Positions 44,279-56,900 of a stretch of 64,000 bases of DNA are shown here, piece by piece. How positions within the stretch are numbered: position 1 is the stretch's first letter; every line of letters begins with the position of its first letter. Both the position numbers and the translations under genes were made by a program. The stretch covers positions 7,227,412 through 7,291,411 of the forward strand of contig NC_051102.1 in the NCBI RefSeq assembly GCF_901709675.1. The letters run 5' to 3'. This DNA comes from Syngnathus acus. Taxonomy: Eukaryota > Chordata > Actinopteri > Syngnathiformes > Syngnathidae. A model generated the notes under the pieces. It saw nothing but the letters and a program-made list of their open reading frames with translations. It did no database searches and was not told where the DNA came from.

Positions 44279-44284
44279 TTTATT
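44279..44284 (-). terminator. Possible tmeff1 polyadenylation signal
   Basis: AATAAA on the minus strand inside cttttaataaaaacttgttc. It lies about 1.7 kb beyond the tmeff1 stop, past the hAT-like element, so use by tmeff1 is uncertain. Confidence 0.3.
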
Positions 44285-44773
44285 AAAAGTTAACATGCAA
44301 GTCAACACGTTCAAATTACGTTAAGACGACCAATCACTACAAGACAAACGTTGACGGAGGGACGGAGGGAGGGGGCCGCCATCGGGGGGGGGGGTTGAGG
44401 TGCAGGCCGGTGAGGATTAGCAAAACAAAGTGACGAATGTGAGACAGGTTTTCCAACTCATAACCTCCTCGCTGACCCCGCCCGCTTAGCGCCAGTTGGC
44501 TGCTACATTCTATGCTAATGAACACAGCACAACATCATGATAACAATCGTTTCTTTTCCAACCATATATGAATATCTTGTTGTTCGGACTCTAACAAATG
44601 TTTTGTGATTGTCGCTGTGGCTCTCCTAAAACAAAAAGAAACCCCAAAACATTTATGCTGTCAAATAAGCGCAAAAGGAATAAGAAGTACAGCGAGAGCT
44701 TGCAAAGCTAAAGGCGCTAATGGCCTGGGACTAAAGTGTGTGTTCGGGCGTGTGCATTTGTGTTTGTGTGTGC

Positions 44774-45525
44774 CAGTGGTTCTCAAACTGGGATCCCCTA
44801 AACCAGGATGCCAGCGAGCTGGAATGTGAGGGCTCTGCAAAACAATGTTTTCTCTCCAGCTATTAAAGTATGTCTTTGACATTACTATCCTCATGTTATC
44901 CAATTTCCATCTCTGAAGACTGACTTTGTCTACATCCACCCATTATCTGAATCGCGGGCGCGTCGGACCCAACCCCAGCTGACTTTGGGCAGTAGGCGGG
45001 GGACACCCTGAACTAGTTCGCCAGCCAATCGCAGAGCACACAAAGGAGAACAGAAATTTGCATAAAATTACTAGTTTTCATCCCACCAACAAAAAAAACT
45101 TTGGTGCCATGAGATACAAGTTCAATTTTCAAATCATCTCTCATCCTTAAAATAAATACAAATGGAATAAATCTGTTCCAGGGGCCCCAAAACACCCCAA
45201 ATTCGTTAAAACAAATTCCTAAGAAAAACCACACCCAGCAGTATTGCAGCATATTAAAGCAACGCAAAAACTTTTCCTCCCTTGTCTGTTGGTAAAACAG
45301 CTTAAAGCGCTACCTACTGGTCTTGTTGTTCAATTGCAAGAATTGTGAATTGATGTGGTAAAGTTTGGCTCCAGGCTCAAAAGCACACTTGTCGCTCCAA
45401 TTTGGACTAAGTGGCGCCTCGTAAGTCAAGGCACTGCTGTAAGCATCACCCCCGCCCCAAAAAAATGACATGCATGCAGTTGTTTGATTATGAGTCCCTG
45501 TACCCAAAACGTTTGAGAACCCCTG
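44774..45525. mobile_element. hAT-like element with a nested SINE tail
   Basis: The left end cagtggttctcaaac and the right end gtttgagaacccctg are inverted repeats (14 of 15 bases) of the type found on vertebrate hAT elements. No clear 8-bp duplication remains (gtgtgtgc against gtagaaac). Within it, 44931-45045 matches the tail of the SINE at 47689-48019 (aggcgggggacaccctgaac, gccagccaatcgca), so a SINE piece was inserted later or captured. No transposase frame is visible. Confidence 0.55.
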
Positions 45526-45960
45526 GTAGAAACATTCCTGCTAGTGCCGAGATGTCTTTCCTGTTGAGGCCTTGGACGTAATGGAAGCAGGCTGACAAAG
45601 TCCAAAAAGCCGGCTAAACCCAAACGTGACATATTGCGATCAGAAATGAAACCGCCAACACAGCAAAGACGCCACGCAACAGCCGTCATCATGCCGACTT
45701 AAGTCCAACAGAAGAACTGTGCCGCCATAACTATGACATTGCGAGAATCACAATGCGTCGTCCTCGTTGTTATCGTTAGTTAAAAGAACGCAAATGAACC
45801 TTTCATTTGGTGGTCCGTGTTTCCAAAATCAGAACGCAGGATGCGCCGACATTCCTCAAAGTTGTTCAAGGAAGAAAGGAAGAAAAAATGAGGCGGCCCC
45901 TGCTCCTCATCTTCTCCAGCACAGGCGCTTCTTTGACAAATAAAAAGGAGGGGGGAGGGG

Positions 45961-48900
45961 CTATACCATCCGAGAGTTAGTGTCTGCAGAAAAGTGTCCC
46001 AGGTTGTGTTTGTGGCGACGCCCACGGTTGTTCTTTGGACATTTCCTGAAAGGGAGCGCCCACACACACAAAATGGAGTCAGTTTGTTGGGGGGCATCCA
46101 AGTGAGCGAGGGCGGGCGGTGCACGTACCTGCTGATGCACATGACAATGGCGGCGATGACAGCAATCTGCACGGCGCCGATGACTGACGCGATCAGGACA
46201 TAATGCAACTTCTGGCCGCTGGGGACCACGTAGAGCACGTTGAAGTCCTGAAGCTCATCGCAGCGCACGCCTTTGTAGCCCGAATCGCACCTGCGCAGGC
46301 CAACGCAAATTGCAGTCAAACGAAGGCTGAGAGCCAACGGAAGTCACGTCGGCCTCACCTGCAGACGGCCTCATCGCGCTGCATTTCGCAGCGCCCGTGC
46401 AGACATAAGGCCGGGTGCCTGTCGGCGCCGCAGCTGCCCGTGTGGAACCCGTCCTTGTGCTCCAGTCCTTTGGTTTCTGGCCAGTCAAAGCAGAGCGGTC
46501 AGGGCGGGAAGCCAGGTGGCGGCCGTGTGCGCGCGCAGCGTCCCAGCGGCCTTACCCAGGACGTTGACTTTGAAAAGGCCGCCGTCGTCCTTCCTGCTGG
46601 CTTTGTCTTGGTCGGCCGGTGAGCAATCGAGAAAAAAAAAAAAAAGAGACCAAAATCAATGCTGCCTTGAGTTGGGGAGGCGGCCACATGGGGGCAGCAG
46701 AGATCCTCTGGCCCTTGAAAAAGATTGAGCGGTGATTCAGCTACTTGGCGACTTGGCCCACCTCGGCACCTGCCCAGGTGCTCCACGTCGATCTGCTCCT
46801 GCTTTATGCAGGACGCCTCCCGCACCAAGCACGGGCTGTCGTAAGAGTTGCCGTCTGTGGCGCAGACGGCGTTCTCGTTGTGGCCGCTGCAGTCGATGTT
46901 GCAGATGCACCTGAAGATGGCCACAAGAGGGAACATTGGTGCCCCCTGTCGGAGACGCCGTTTTGCGCAGGCCCCCTGGGCTCACTTTTGTCATCTCTCG
47001 GAACACGTGGTCCCGTCCAGAGTAGACAAAGTGATTCATCTTCCCTCCCGCCCAATCTGTCCATCGGCGTTTGGATACGCGCCACCCGCATAGTCCGGCG
47101 AGAAGGAGCAAACAATTGCCGCAGCGCTTACGGCCATGGGCCCACTTTTCTTTGCCAAAAGTTCTACTGCCATGATCTTCGCGCTTTGACTTTTGTCCGC
47201 TGGCGTACGCGCTCGCTGTCATCTCGTACGGTCGCGGCGGATTTTGTGACCTCGGTCAAGCATCCTGGATTTTACACAGATCGTGTGCCTGCCTCACTCA
47301 CCACGTGTCCTCCGCGTCGACGTCGCATTCAGCTCCGTATTTGCACGTACTGCACTTGCTGTTCTTGATCACATCGGTGGTAGAACCTTCTTCGTCTTCT
47401 TCTTCATCTGGGAAGGGGGGGGGGGAGCACAATGAAAAAGAATGAGGACAACAAAAACAAGTGGGAGGGAAGAAGAACTCATCAATCCAATCCAGCGTGG
47501 GGCACGGGATGCCCAACATGACAGGCGGGAACCTCAAGCCTCCTTATCTGTGCTTGGTGCTGTGTTTCTAGTCTTCACCCCACCCCCCTTTTCAGTTTTT
47601 TGTTTTGGGCTGATGTTTTCAATGATTGTTCTTGATTCTTCTCATATGCATTGCTACATGATTCCTTTTATTGCTTTATTATTTTCTTCCATCCATCTAT
47701 TTTCTGTACCGCTTGTCCCCACGGGGGTGCTGGAGCTTATCCCAGCTGTCATCGGGGATTAGGCGGGGGACACCCTGAACCGGTTGCCAGCCAATCGCAG
47801 GGCACACAGAGACAAACAACAATCCGCACTCGCACGCACACCTACGGGCAATTTGGAGTGCTCAATCGGCTTACCATGCATGTTTTTGGGATGCGGGAGG
47901 AAACCGGAGTGCCCGGAGAAAACCCACGCAGGCACGGGGAGAACATGCAAACTCCACACAGGGAGGGCCGGAGGTGGAATCGAACCCGCTTCCTCTGAAT
48001 AGTGAATACTGTACCACCGCTTTATTATTTTGATACGTTTAGATAAATAAACGCAATAACAAAAAATCTGACTCACCGTCGGAATTTCCGGAACCCGAGC
48101 CAGGATCTGTGTGGGGGACATTGAACAATGTTATCAATTTGCGCACATGACATCACCACACATCCATTTTAAAATGAAATGGTAAAGAGTTGAGGTTGTG
48201 ATTTGGACAGGTGGTGCTAAAGAGAAGCTTGACCGTCAGCGCAAGGTCCGTGGGCCACCCTGGAGATGAGCCGCTGCTGCTTGCAGGACGCTTGGCGCCG
48301 GTAGCACTCGTTTTGATACGTGTCCCCGTTGGAGCCGCACACCGGAACGTACTTCTTGTGGCACTGAACCAAGACAAAAGAAAAGCCAATTAAGAGAAGC
48401 CACTATCATGCTCGTCAATCGTCACTCTCAAGTGAGGTGATTAAACAATCGCCACCCACCTGGAACTGACAGACGCACTTGGGCTGCAAGCGGTCATCTC
48501 GGCACACGCCTCCGAAGCGGCAAGTGGAGCGGTCGCACGCCACTGGGTCACTCTTCGTCTCGGCCGCACCCGAACCTTGACGAGGGTGAAAAGCAGCGCG
48601 TCTGCTCCGCCTCTGTCTTGTCGCCCGGTCGGGGCGGACGCAGATTGGCGTTTTGCATATTTGCCGATTGCGTGAGCCGATTTGTAGCTGTGTGAAATCG
48701 ACGCATGTAGTGCAACTCCATTTTGAAAGCGGCGCCACGTCCATCGAGCCAAGATGGCGGCCGTTGTCACCGGCGCGCGTTTACGAGAGGCCGTAAAAGT
48801 GACAAACGGCAGCGCCACAGAGAAAGCCTCCCAATGACACGACATTGGATTTCCTACGCTCAGGAAGCAAGAATTGAATATTGATCGCCACCGGCATCAC

Positions 48901-49842
48901 AGCGAAGACATTGGCCAATCGCAAGTGGACTCATCAATGTTGCCGGAGCCACATGAGTGCTTGCCAGTTATCCGTCCATCTTGTAGTGTTTCTAACTACC
49001 TGTGGATTTCGGCCCGTTTCACTGCCGCTTCTCCTTCCAAATCAACTGAGGGACCGCTTGGTGTTGGCCTTCGCACCCGTATTGAGTGGTTGCCAATCCA
49101 AGTCAACAGACAAAGAAAAAAACAAGGGGCTGCTCACCGTCAGGATACAAAGAGACAACCGATGGACCGACTCTCAAGTGGCTCAAAAATGGACCACTCA
49201 GTATCACAGTTTATGCATTCAAACGATGGACTGGTCGCCAGGCAATATCAGAACTGCCATGTTGACAAACTTGAAGCCCGCCGAGTGCCAACTGTCGGGT
49301 GGACGTCGCCCACTCGCCAAATGTATTCCTTTGCTGTTTTTTTTTTTTTTTTAACTCAAACAATTTGATCAAACGAATCGTTCGTGAGCTGCGTTAACGT
49401 CATCATTCAACACATGTTTTACGCACGACAGTGTCGGCGTTGTAATCTTTGGACATTTGACTGATGGCTCTGCATGAAATGTTTCCCACGTGTCGTCTGC
49501 CGTTGTTGTCGAATTGATGGTGGCGGGTTTTGGTCCCACAGAGCGCGTGCGCGCGCCCCAGGAGAGTAAAGGATGCTGCAGGTTGCACGAACGCGGACGC
49601 GCGTCCCCGTGAGAGGTAAGCAGCCCTCGTCCCGATGATGATGAAAAGCAAGCAAATGAGCGAGGCAGGCTCATCTTACCTGCACACATCTTTCCTTGAC
49701 ACTCTCCGCCGCCCTGAGTCTGGTAGGACGCGCGCGCCGCAGGCACGCCGAGCAGCGCCGGCAGCAGCAGTGACAGCAGCAGCAGCAGAGACGTGCGAGG
49801 TCCCACCAGGCGGCGAAGAAAGCTTTCCGCGCCCGACGCCAT
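45961..49842 (-). CDS. tmeff1: Tomoregulin-1 (TMEFF1)
   Basis: Single-pass membrane protein with two follistatin/Kazal modules and one EGF-like module; vertebrate TMEFF1 interferes with Nodal/TGF-beta co-receptors. Ten exons join in frame (369 aa; human 380): 49680-49842, 48460-48575, 48234-48363, 48077-48106, 47302-47407, 46762-46910, 46556-46606, 46359-46476, 46129-46290, 45961-46045. Signal peptide about 1-40 (poly-Leu core). Kazal 1 is exon 3 (YVPVCGSNGDTYQNECYRRQ), Kazal 2 is exon 6 (NAVCATDGNSYDSPC, then VREASCIKQEQID). The EGF-like module spans exons 8-9 (CLHGRCEMQRDEAVC). TM helix about 313-337 (VIGAVQIAVIAAIVMC). Tail KCPKNNRGRRHKHNLGHFS through NSRMV is diagnostic of TMEFF1, not TMEFF2. 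Exon 4 is only 30 nt. The stretch before the first cysteine-rich module is shorter than in human. Cavin4 follows on the same strand. Confidence 0.95.
47689..48019 (-). mobile_element. tRNA-derived SINE in tmeff1 intron 4
   Basis: On the minus strand it begins with a tRNA-like head (B box in gcgggttcgattccacctcc at 47970-47989), continues through a conserved body (gcatgttctccccgtgcctg, gggttttctccgggcactcc) and ends in a tail of tggatgg units. This body is abundant in teleost genomes. It is the most complete SINE in the window. It lies in sense orientation within tmeff1, its 5' end about 58 nt beyond the donor of the 30-nt exon 4. Confidence 0.8.
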
Positions 49843-50109
49843 CGTGCGGGACAATGACGAGGAATGAGAAGAGGAAGAAGGACGGAGGAGGAAGATGACG
49901 AGAGGGCGATCACGAGGCGGAGAGCATCGTGGCCTACGCGTGTCCTCCTTCTCGGCGTGCGCGCGCGTCCGTGCGTTCGTGCTGGTGTGCGTAGTTACTG
50001 CGCCTAAAGCTCCGCCTACTTCCCCCCGCACGGAGGGCGCGTGCGCGGAGGGAGGAGGAAGAAGAAGAGAAAGAACAACAAAGAGAAAACCGGAGGCAGT
50101 GCGACACCT

Positions 50110-50175
50110 TGCAGACCTAGTGGTTTTGCACGTCTGCCTCGCAGTCCATTGGTTCACGGTTCGAATCTGGAATTT
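50110..50175 (+). mobile_element. SINE head fragment
   Basis: Contains ctagtggttttgcacgtctg followed by cctcgcag and the B-box-like ggttcgaatctgg. It resembles the tRNA-like head of the SINE family seen elsewhere in the window and is truncated on the right. Confidence 0.5.
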
Positions 50176-52384
50176 CCTGGCTGGAGCTAGCATGTTAGCT
50201 TATACGTGAGCTGATGTCCATGGGTGACCAATCGTTTATGACCGGTACATGCCCCTGGCCGAATGTCAACAGTTTGTCTATATCGGACCACTTAGCGACC
50301 GATCCACCTTTTCAATTGGCATGTGCCCCTGACCCAAAACCACTTCAGTTTGTCACAGTTTGTAACTCAGTTGGACTCAGAGTGCAGATCTGGCTGAGGT
50401 TTTAACTAATCTTTGTCTTTGTCTAACTAATCTTTGTCCCCTTGGAAGATTGAAACCAAATCTCTGATTATTCGGCGCGCCATATGTCAACGTGCATTTT
50501 GTGGCGTGGCCATGACACTCTGCTTAAGGCACAGTGATAACATGCCTCCGAGGTGCTTGTTAAAATGTCCATGGTTGTTCTGCGCTTTATCATGCAAATT
50601 TAACGTGGTTAAACTATGTTGTATGATGCGGAGGTCAGCGTGGTCAGCGTGTGGTTGTCCTGCGACTCGGTTGCCCTAATCGGTTGCACCATCTGCACCC
50701 CCCGCGGAGCAACGGAGGGATAATGCGGGCCGTCCCGCGGAGGGTGCAGGCGGGGGTCCGACTTGGCCCGCACGACAGAAAGCACCTTCAGAACTCAGAG
50801 TGCTGGACCCTGGCACACACACTCAGCAAGTTAGCCACGCAAAAAATGCTACTTCCCCAGACGTCTAAAGTGGTGTTGCCAGCTTGGAGCATTCCTGCTC
50901 ATTCATTTGTGGGCTCCAGCGTGGCTCCGGCTCAGGACAGCTTTCAGGGAGACTTCATACGGAAGTGACACTAAGTGGAAGGAAAAGATGGCTTGTGTGT
51001 TTTTCAAGGTGTGCGCCAACGTGTAGGGCCGGCCCGGGAATACCAACATGACCAGATCGGTCTACTCTGTGCCGCGCTGCGGGAATGGAGGCCAACACAA
51101 ACAAACAGCCACGTGTCAAACAAATTCAAGGTTGCAAGACTGTGTGTTCTCGCTGATAGGGCCGGCCGGCCGGCCTGCCTTAAAGGTAAACAAGCACCAC
51201 GCCTGGAAACATAAACGAGAAGGTCATGTCGTAGAAATCGCCCCCTGGAGTGTTTATTGGCAGGTGATCAAAGTTCTGGTTTGTTGTGAAAAACAGATGT
51301 GGTCTTTGTTTTGCGTGGCCGGACGTTCACGTGTCAAAGTGGAGCTCACCAACGTGGCTCCGGATAGCTGGGCCCAACTCGTCTTTGCTCCCAAGGCCGG
51401 GTGAAACTCGGTTTGGTCCTGGCGCCCTCAAGTCTCAAGCAGACGAACGGGTCACCCGGTGGGCAAAGCCAAAGGAGCAAACGAGACGGCGTTATTGGAT
51501 GAGAAGAAGGGGTTTTGGCTAATCAGGATGAGAAAGAAGGCTGACAGACCGCGACAAAGAGCGCAAAGAGGATTTGCTTCCAATCCACTTAGGAGAATCT
51601 TTCTTCCTTTTCCAGCTTGTTAGTCGTTGCGGCGGGCACGGCAGCAGCCGCGCAACTTGTGATTTGAGCGGACGTGACTTCCAACACCTCGGAGAGCATT
51701 CCCGAAAAGCTGCCGCTCCCTCTGAACATTCCTCCTCTTGTTATTTCAACGCAGCTCCTGAAAAGTCCCGCCGGCAGAGGGTCAGTCTCCCACCGGCGTA
51801 ACCGTGACGACCGAGGCCAAACAGCTGCTCGTGATGGGACGTATTGTGCTGACAAATGCGGCAGCTCATTTTGGATGGAGAAGCGTCATTTGTGGTTATT
51901 GTGGAAAACAGAGAATGACACTCACACTTGATGACACTTCTCAAATAAAAACATTTTTCCGACTCGGCTAGATAATCAACCAAAGTCGCCACCTTCATTT
52001 GTGAGGCCTGCTCCAAGGTGGTCCATAGTGTGCACAATGCTGACACTCAATGTCAATGCAATGTTTTAATTGTAAAGCACCTAAATGTTTTTGCAACGTT
52101 CATAATGCATGTGCAGTGTTTGAAATGTTTCAATATCTGATAAGTGATTTTTTTTTTTTCCAACGTTTGCCCTTGATGCTCAGCCAACTTGACATTTTCC
52201 CAGCTGCTGTGAGAAAGCTCCGGCTGTGAGCGTCATCTTGTGTAGTTTTTGTAGCTCCTTTGTGACACATTAGCAAACCAATATTTGTATTCAAACAACT
52301 TGATTATTTACTGCTATTTGCTGGGGATTGAGACCAGACCAGACCATCAGCCAATGTGAGGTCACGCAGTACACTCGGGGCTCA

Positions 52385-52445
52385 GCAGGTAGAACGTATC
52401 GTCGGGTGACTTAAGGGCTGCCGGTTCAAATCTCAGCGCCCACCC
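52385..52445 (+). mobile_element. tRNA-like SINE head fragment
   Basis: Contains gctcagcaggtagaacgtat and gccggttcaaatctc, A-box-like and B-box-like halves. Pairing into a full cloverleaf with a proper acceptor stem is not seen, so it is taken as a retroposon relic. Confidence 0.4.
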
Positions 52446-53958
52446 ACGGCCAAGAGGCCAAACTCAAAGTTGTGTGTTCCTGACAGGAACTGATCCCGTG
52501 TGAAATGGACGCGTTGGTTCGTGATTGACACCCAACCTCAAAGACACTGGGCGCCGGCCAATCACAAGGCGAGTCTTTGTCCGTCGCCCCGCCCACTCTG
52601 CCTCTTCACACGGCTCCTCAACTTTAACTAGTCTATTTGATTTCCCGCAGTTAGCAAAGGCACAACTGAATCCATTCTGAAACCCTTTTGGGGCGAGCAG
52701 CACCGAACGGGAGGAGAACGACAGACAACAAGAAGGTGAAATTGACTTTCCACGCGTGGACGCCGCTCCTTTCGTCGTTGGCGCGGCCGCGATGGCGGCG
52801 GCGGTGTTTCCGGGTTGAACGCCTTTTGTGCACACGGCACCGAACTGGGCTACTTGGTGCCGAGCGCACAAAGCAACGTGCTTGTGTTTATGTACTGTGG
52901 GCTCACTTTGACGTCGACGCTGCTCGGTTTAAACGCGTCCGACGGATTCGGTGCCTATTTTGACGTGGTTCGGAGGCCTCGGCATCAAGGCCGTCTCATC
53001 CGCTTCTTCCCCCTGCCAGCCGGCTGTGACGTGCCCAAGCGTCCTCGGTGGTAGTCGACGCTAATCTGCGCTAGCGCGATGCTAATGCGGCTTGCTAACG
53101 TTTAGCGTCACATGTGCCGAAAACCACAGATGTGGCTGTTGCAATGAATACGAGTGGAAATGTCCTCGTCCTGAAAAGGACGAAACGCCGCCGTCGTCGA
53201 GCATGACGCCATCATAGTCCGTGCTGAAAAGTGTTCATTGTGAGTGTGAGCGTCTTGCGAGGAAACTATTGAGCAGCACAACATTTTGAATCGGAAATAA
53301 ACTAACTGGACTCTATTCTTCAATTCGGCGTCAGTAACACTAACAGGCACTGCTCCATTTCCCAGCTGTCATACCTGATCGGGAAGTAATGTCATTTGGT
53401 GTTTTACTTTCTGTTCATTTCAATAAATACTTGAAGGTGAACGGATGACCCTGATTACTTTTTCTGTCCTGGCCATATTCTGATCGTTGCGGCTCCAGAC
53501 TCCACACAGTCGCTGCAACCTCAAATATGTTCCCATCGCATCACAGAAACATTTTTGGAGGATCTCAAAGCACCACTGACATTATAGACAAACGTTACCC
53601 TTAATCTTTATTCTGTCTGTCAAACTGCAATGTGAAGTTATGGTTAATTTCCTCGCCTCCTTGTTTCTTTGTCTCCTAACTGCCTCGTCACTTCTCAACC
53701 TGTCTCCCAGCCACCCCAGTTACCTTGTCTCTCGTTTTCTTATGCCCGAGCGTCTTTGACGCCTAGTTTCCTCCTGTCATATTTTCCTTGTCTCCACCTC
53801 TCTCACTTTGTGTCTCCTAGCCTCCTTGTTTCCTAGTTTCATTCTTCAGGAGAACAGCACGTTATTACTCTGAAGAGACACTTGGAGGAAAATCAAGTAT
53901 GCGCTAATACTCTTCCGTGTCGGCAGTTGTGGCTAAATGCTGGTTTTGTCCCGCAGAG

Positions 53959-56900
53959 ATGCGGCGAGAGACGATCCGGGCTGTCCTGGTTCTGGTCCAG
54001 GTCGTGACGTTCGTCCTGACGGCGGTGCCGTCGGCCGCCGATGTCTCGGTCGGGCCCCCCAAATGCGTTGACAGCCAACACATTTCGTCGGCGGTTGTAG
54101 ATGCGCAGCTGGCCGAGAAAAACCAGAAGAGACACCTGGAGGCGTTGTTCGACAGGTGGGCACCTCCCGCCTTGGAAATGGGCTCGCCGGAGCTTTGTGT
54201 TTGGAAATATGCCAAAAGTAATCAAGTTTGTAGTATAACGGATTAAAAGATAAATGTCCAATTTTTTTTTTAATTTTTTTAATTATTCATTTTTTTTCAT
54301 GTTATTAAAAATGTTCCAAAATAGTGCTAAGCCGTATCTGTCAATCTGTTGACATTTTTTTCATTTGGTCATTAGAATATGACGAGGGGTCGCCCGTCTT
54401 TTTTTCCAGGTACGGCGAAAACGGGAGCATCTCCCTGGTGGGCCTGACGCTGCTCTTGCGCAGTGTGGGCCTGGACCGCATCAGGAACGTGACGGTGCAG
54501 CACCGCCATCTTGACGAATCGCAGGCAGCCTCCGCCAAAGAGAGGCAAAGGCGGAGCACGGACGATGGCGAGGAGCAGCTCAGGGCCGCCGGATCGGTTG
54601 CGGCTCGTCAGACGCGCGCGGTGGCACATCACGTGCACGATGAGCACCACGACGACCACAATGACCACCACGACGATGACCACCATGACCATCAGCATGT
54701 TGAGGTGGTGCTTTCAAATTTTGCCTTCATGTATGTCATGTCATATTTGGAGGTGGCACAATGATCCGTGGGAAAAGTCATAAAGAATTGTGCAATCAAC
54801 TTGAATGCTCTTGTTGTGTCCGAAGACTGGTGACCTTGCGTTTTGTTGTCATGCTTGCTCAGTGCCAGAACGCGTCCAGCTTGCTGTGGTCGCACGGCAT
54901 GACGCAGGAGGGTGGCGTGGGACCAGACGACCTGGCCTTCCTTTGCCCGGCGCTCCTGCACCAGATGGACGCCCGGGCCTGCATCCTGCATCATGGTAAG
55001 CCAGCCTCAATGGAACCATCGCCGCCTGACCGCATTTTGCACATCCACTAGGCCCAGATTTCGATGAAGGCTTGTGTATCGTTCCGCATCGACTTATTCA
55101 CGCAGCGTTTGGGTCCAGCGACAGCTTTTTCCTTTGTCCGCGATTTGCACCTTCTGGCTAGTCGAAATGTCGGTTTCCTCCTCAGACCATCGTGACCACG
55201 ATCACCATGACGACCGGAGCGAGAGCAGCAAAAGCATCATGGCAGGTGACTTGCGGTGGCCTCGGCGGGAGATGAGCAGTTCCGAGCGGAGACTGATTTG
55301 TGGCTTGTGCGCGTGCATCAGCGTGGCTGGGCGGCTTCCTGTCCATCACAGTCATCAGCCTGCTGTCGCTTGTGGGCGTGGTGCTGATGCCGCTCATGAA
55401 CAAGGTCTTCTTCAAGTTCCTGCTCAGCTTCCTGGTGGCGCTGGCCGTGGGCACGCTCAGCGGTGACGCCTTCCTGCACCTCATTCCCCACGTGAGTGCA
55501 CACAGGCGCCCTTTTCACCTCCTGATTCGGTCCCGAAATGGATGCTCGGCTAAAAGTGAATAAGTCTGTACCTGCTACGGAGGGACGGCCTTCCTCGCTC
55601 GGGACGCGTTGCACCAAATTGGCATCCGATGGCCGCTTTGCTTCCTGCTTTGCAGTCTCAGATGGGCCACCAGCATGACGGGCATGAGGGGCACGACGAA
55701 GATGACCTGGACGGCATGTGGAAGGGTCTGACGGCTCTCAGCGGCGTCTACTTGATGTTTCTCATCGAGCACTTCCTCACGCTGGGAAAAATGTACAAGG
55801 AAAGGAAGAAGAGGGTGAGACATCGTCTTAATGACAAGAACCTCAAAGTGTAGCCCCCTGCGCATTGGACTTGAATTGACTCATGGAATCACTGACTTCT
55901 GACTTTGTTGCGTTCAGGAGCGGAAGAACAAAGACAACCTGGAAAAGCCCCTGGCCCTGATGGACTGCCACCCAAAGCCGAGCCAAGGTGAGTCCGTCTG
56001 AGCGGTCCTGACAAATTGGCTGAAATGGTTTTGATGACACGTCAAGCAGTTTGAGCCGCCGCTTTGGTGCTCCCGCAGAGACCGAGTCCAACGGCGCCGG
56101 GGTGTTTGAGGACGGCGTGGCCGAGGAGGAACAGGTGATGCTGAAGAAGTCGGCGACGGCAGCGGCGGCAGCGGAGGGCTACACGGCAGAGGACTGCGAG
56201 AACAAATGCCACTCTCACTTCCACGACACGGTGGGCCAGGCAGACAGCCTGCACCACCACCACCACGACTACCACCACATCCTCCACCACCACCACTCGC
56301 AGAACCACCACCCGCACAGCCACAGCCACTCGTACCCACAGCACCACTTCCAGCAAGCCGGCGTGGCCACGCTGGCCTGGATGGTCATCATGGGCGACGG
56401 CTTGCACAACTTCAGCGACGGCCTGGCCATCGGTGAGCCGCCGCCGCCCCCTTTCCTCACACTTAACAGTCATCGTGACCGAGCATGCGACGGCCACAAG
56501 AGCCCCTGACCCAAAAGTTAGAAAAGTTCAAGGGAGTTAAAGTTAGTTAAAAGAAAGTCAAGTCATTGCCAGAATGGTTCCAAAGGCCAAGCGACGCACA
56601 AATCCACCTCCGGGCCGGGGCATTGAGGGATCGATTGATTGGTTGGTTGATTAACAGGTGCAGCCTTCAGCGAGAGTTTGTCCAGTGGCCTTAGCACCTC
56701 GGTGGCCGTCTTCTGCCACGAGCTTCCTCACGAGTTAGGTGAGCTTGCCCACCACCAGCCCTGGGGTGGGGTTGGCTTACCTCCCTCCCTCCGCTGACCT
56801 CTGCTTTGTTTTATCTCAGGCGACTTTGCTGTGCTGCTGAAGGCGGGCATGACTGTGCGGCAGGCCGCCCTCTACAACCTGCTATCGGCCGCCACCGCCT

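Larger units (their letters stand above)
49843..53958. other. Intergenic region tmeff1 to slc39a6
   Basis: From 49850 to 50100 the DNA is CpG-rich and is the likely tmeff1 promoter. SINE-head fragments lie at 50110-50175 and 52385-52445. A second CpG-rich block at 52690-53050 contains gcgatggcggcggcggtg at 52790-52807, whose short frame stops after eight codons; it may be an untranslated first exon of slc39a6 with an upstream start. No protein-coding gene is recognised, and small frames here lack similarity. Confidence 0.4.

Noticed and set aside
52688-53054. Two overlapping plus frames of 79-91 aa
   Set aside because: They lie in a CpG-rich block where stops are rare. No family is recognised and composition is that of GC-rich non-coding DNA.
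54372-54698. Val/Ile-rich minus-strand frame resembling a membrane segment
   Set aside because: It is the antisense of His/Asp codons (CAC, GAC) in the slc39a6 His-rich exon, which read as Val on the other strand.
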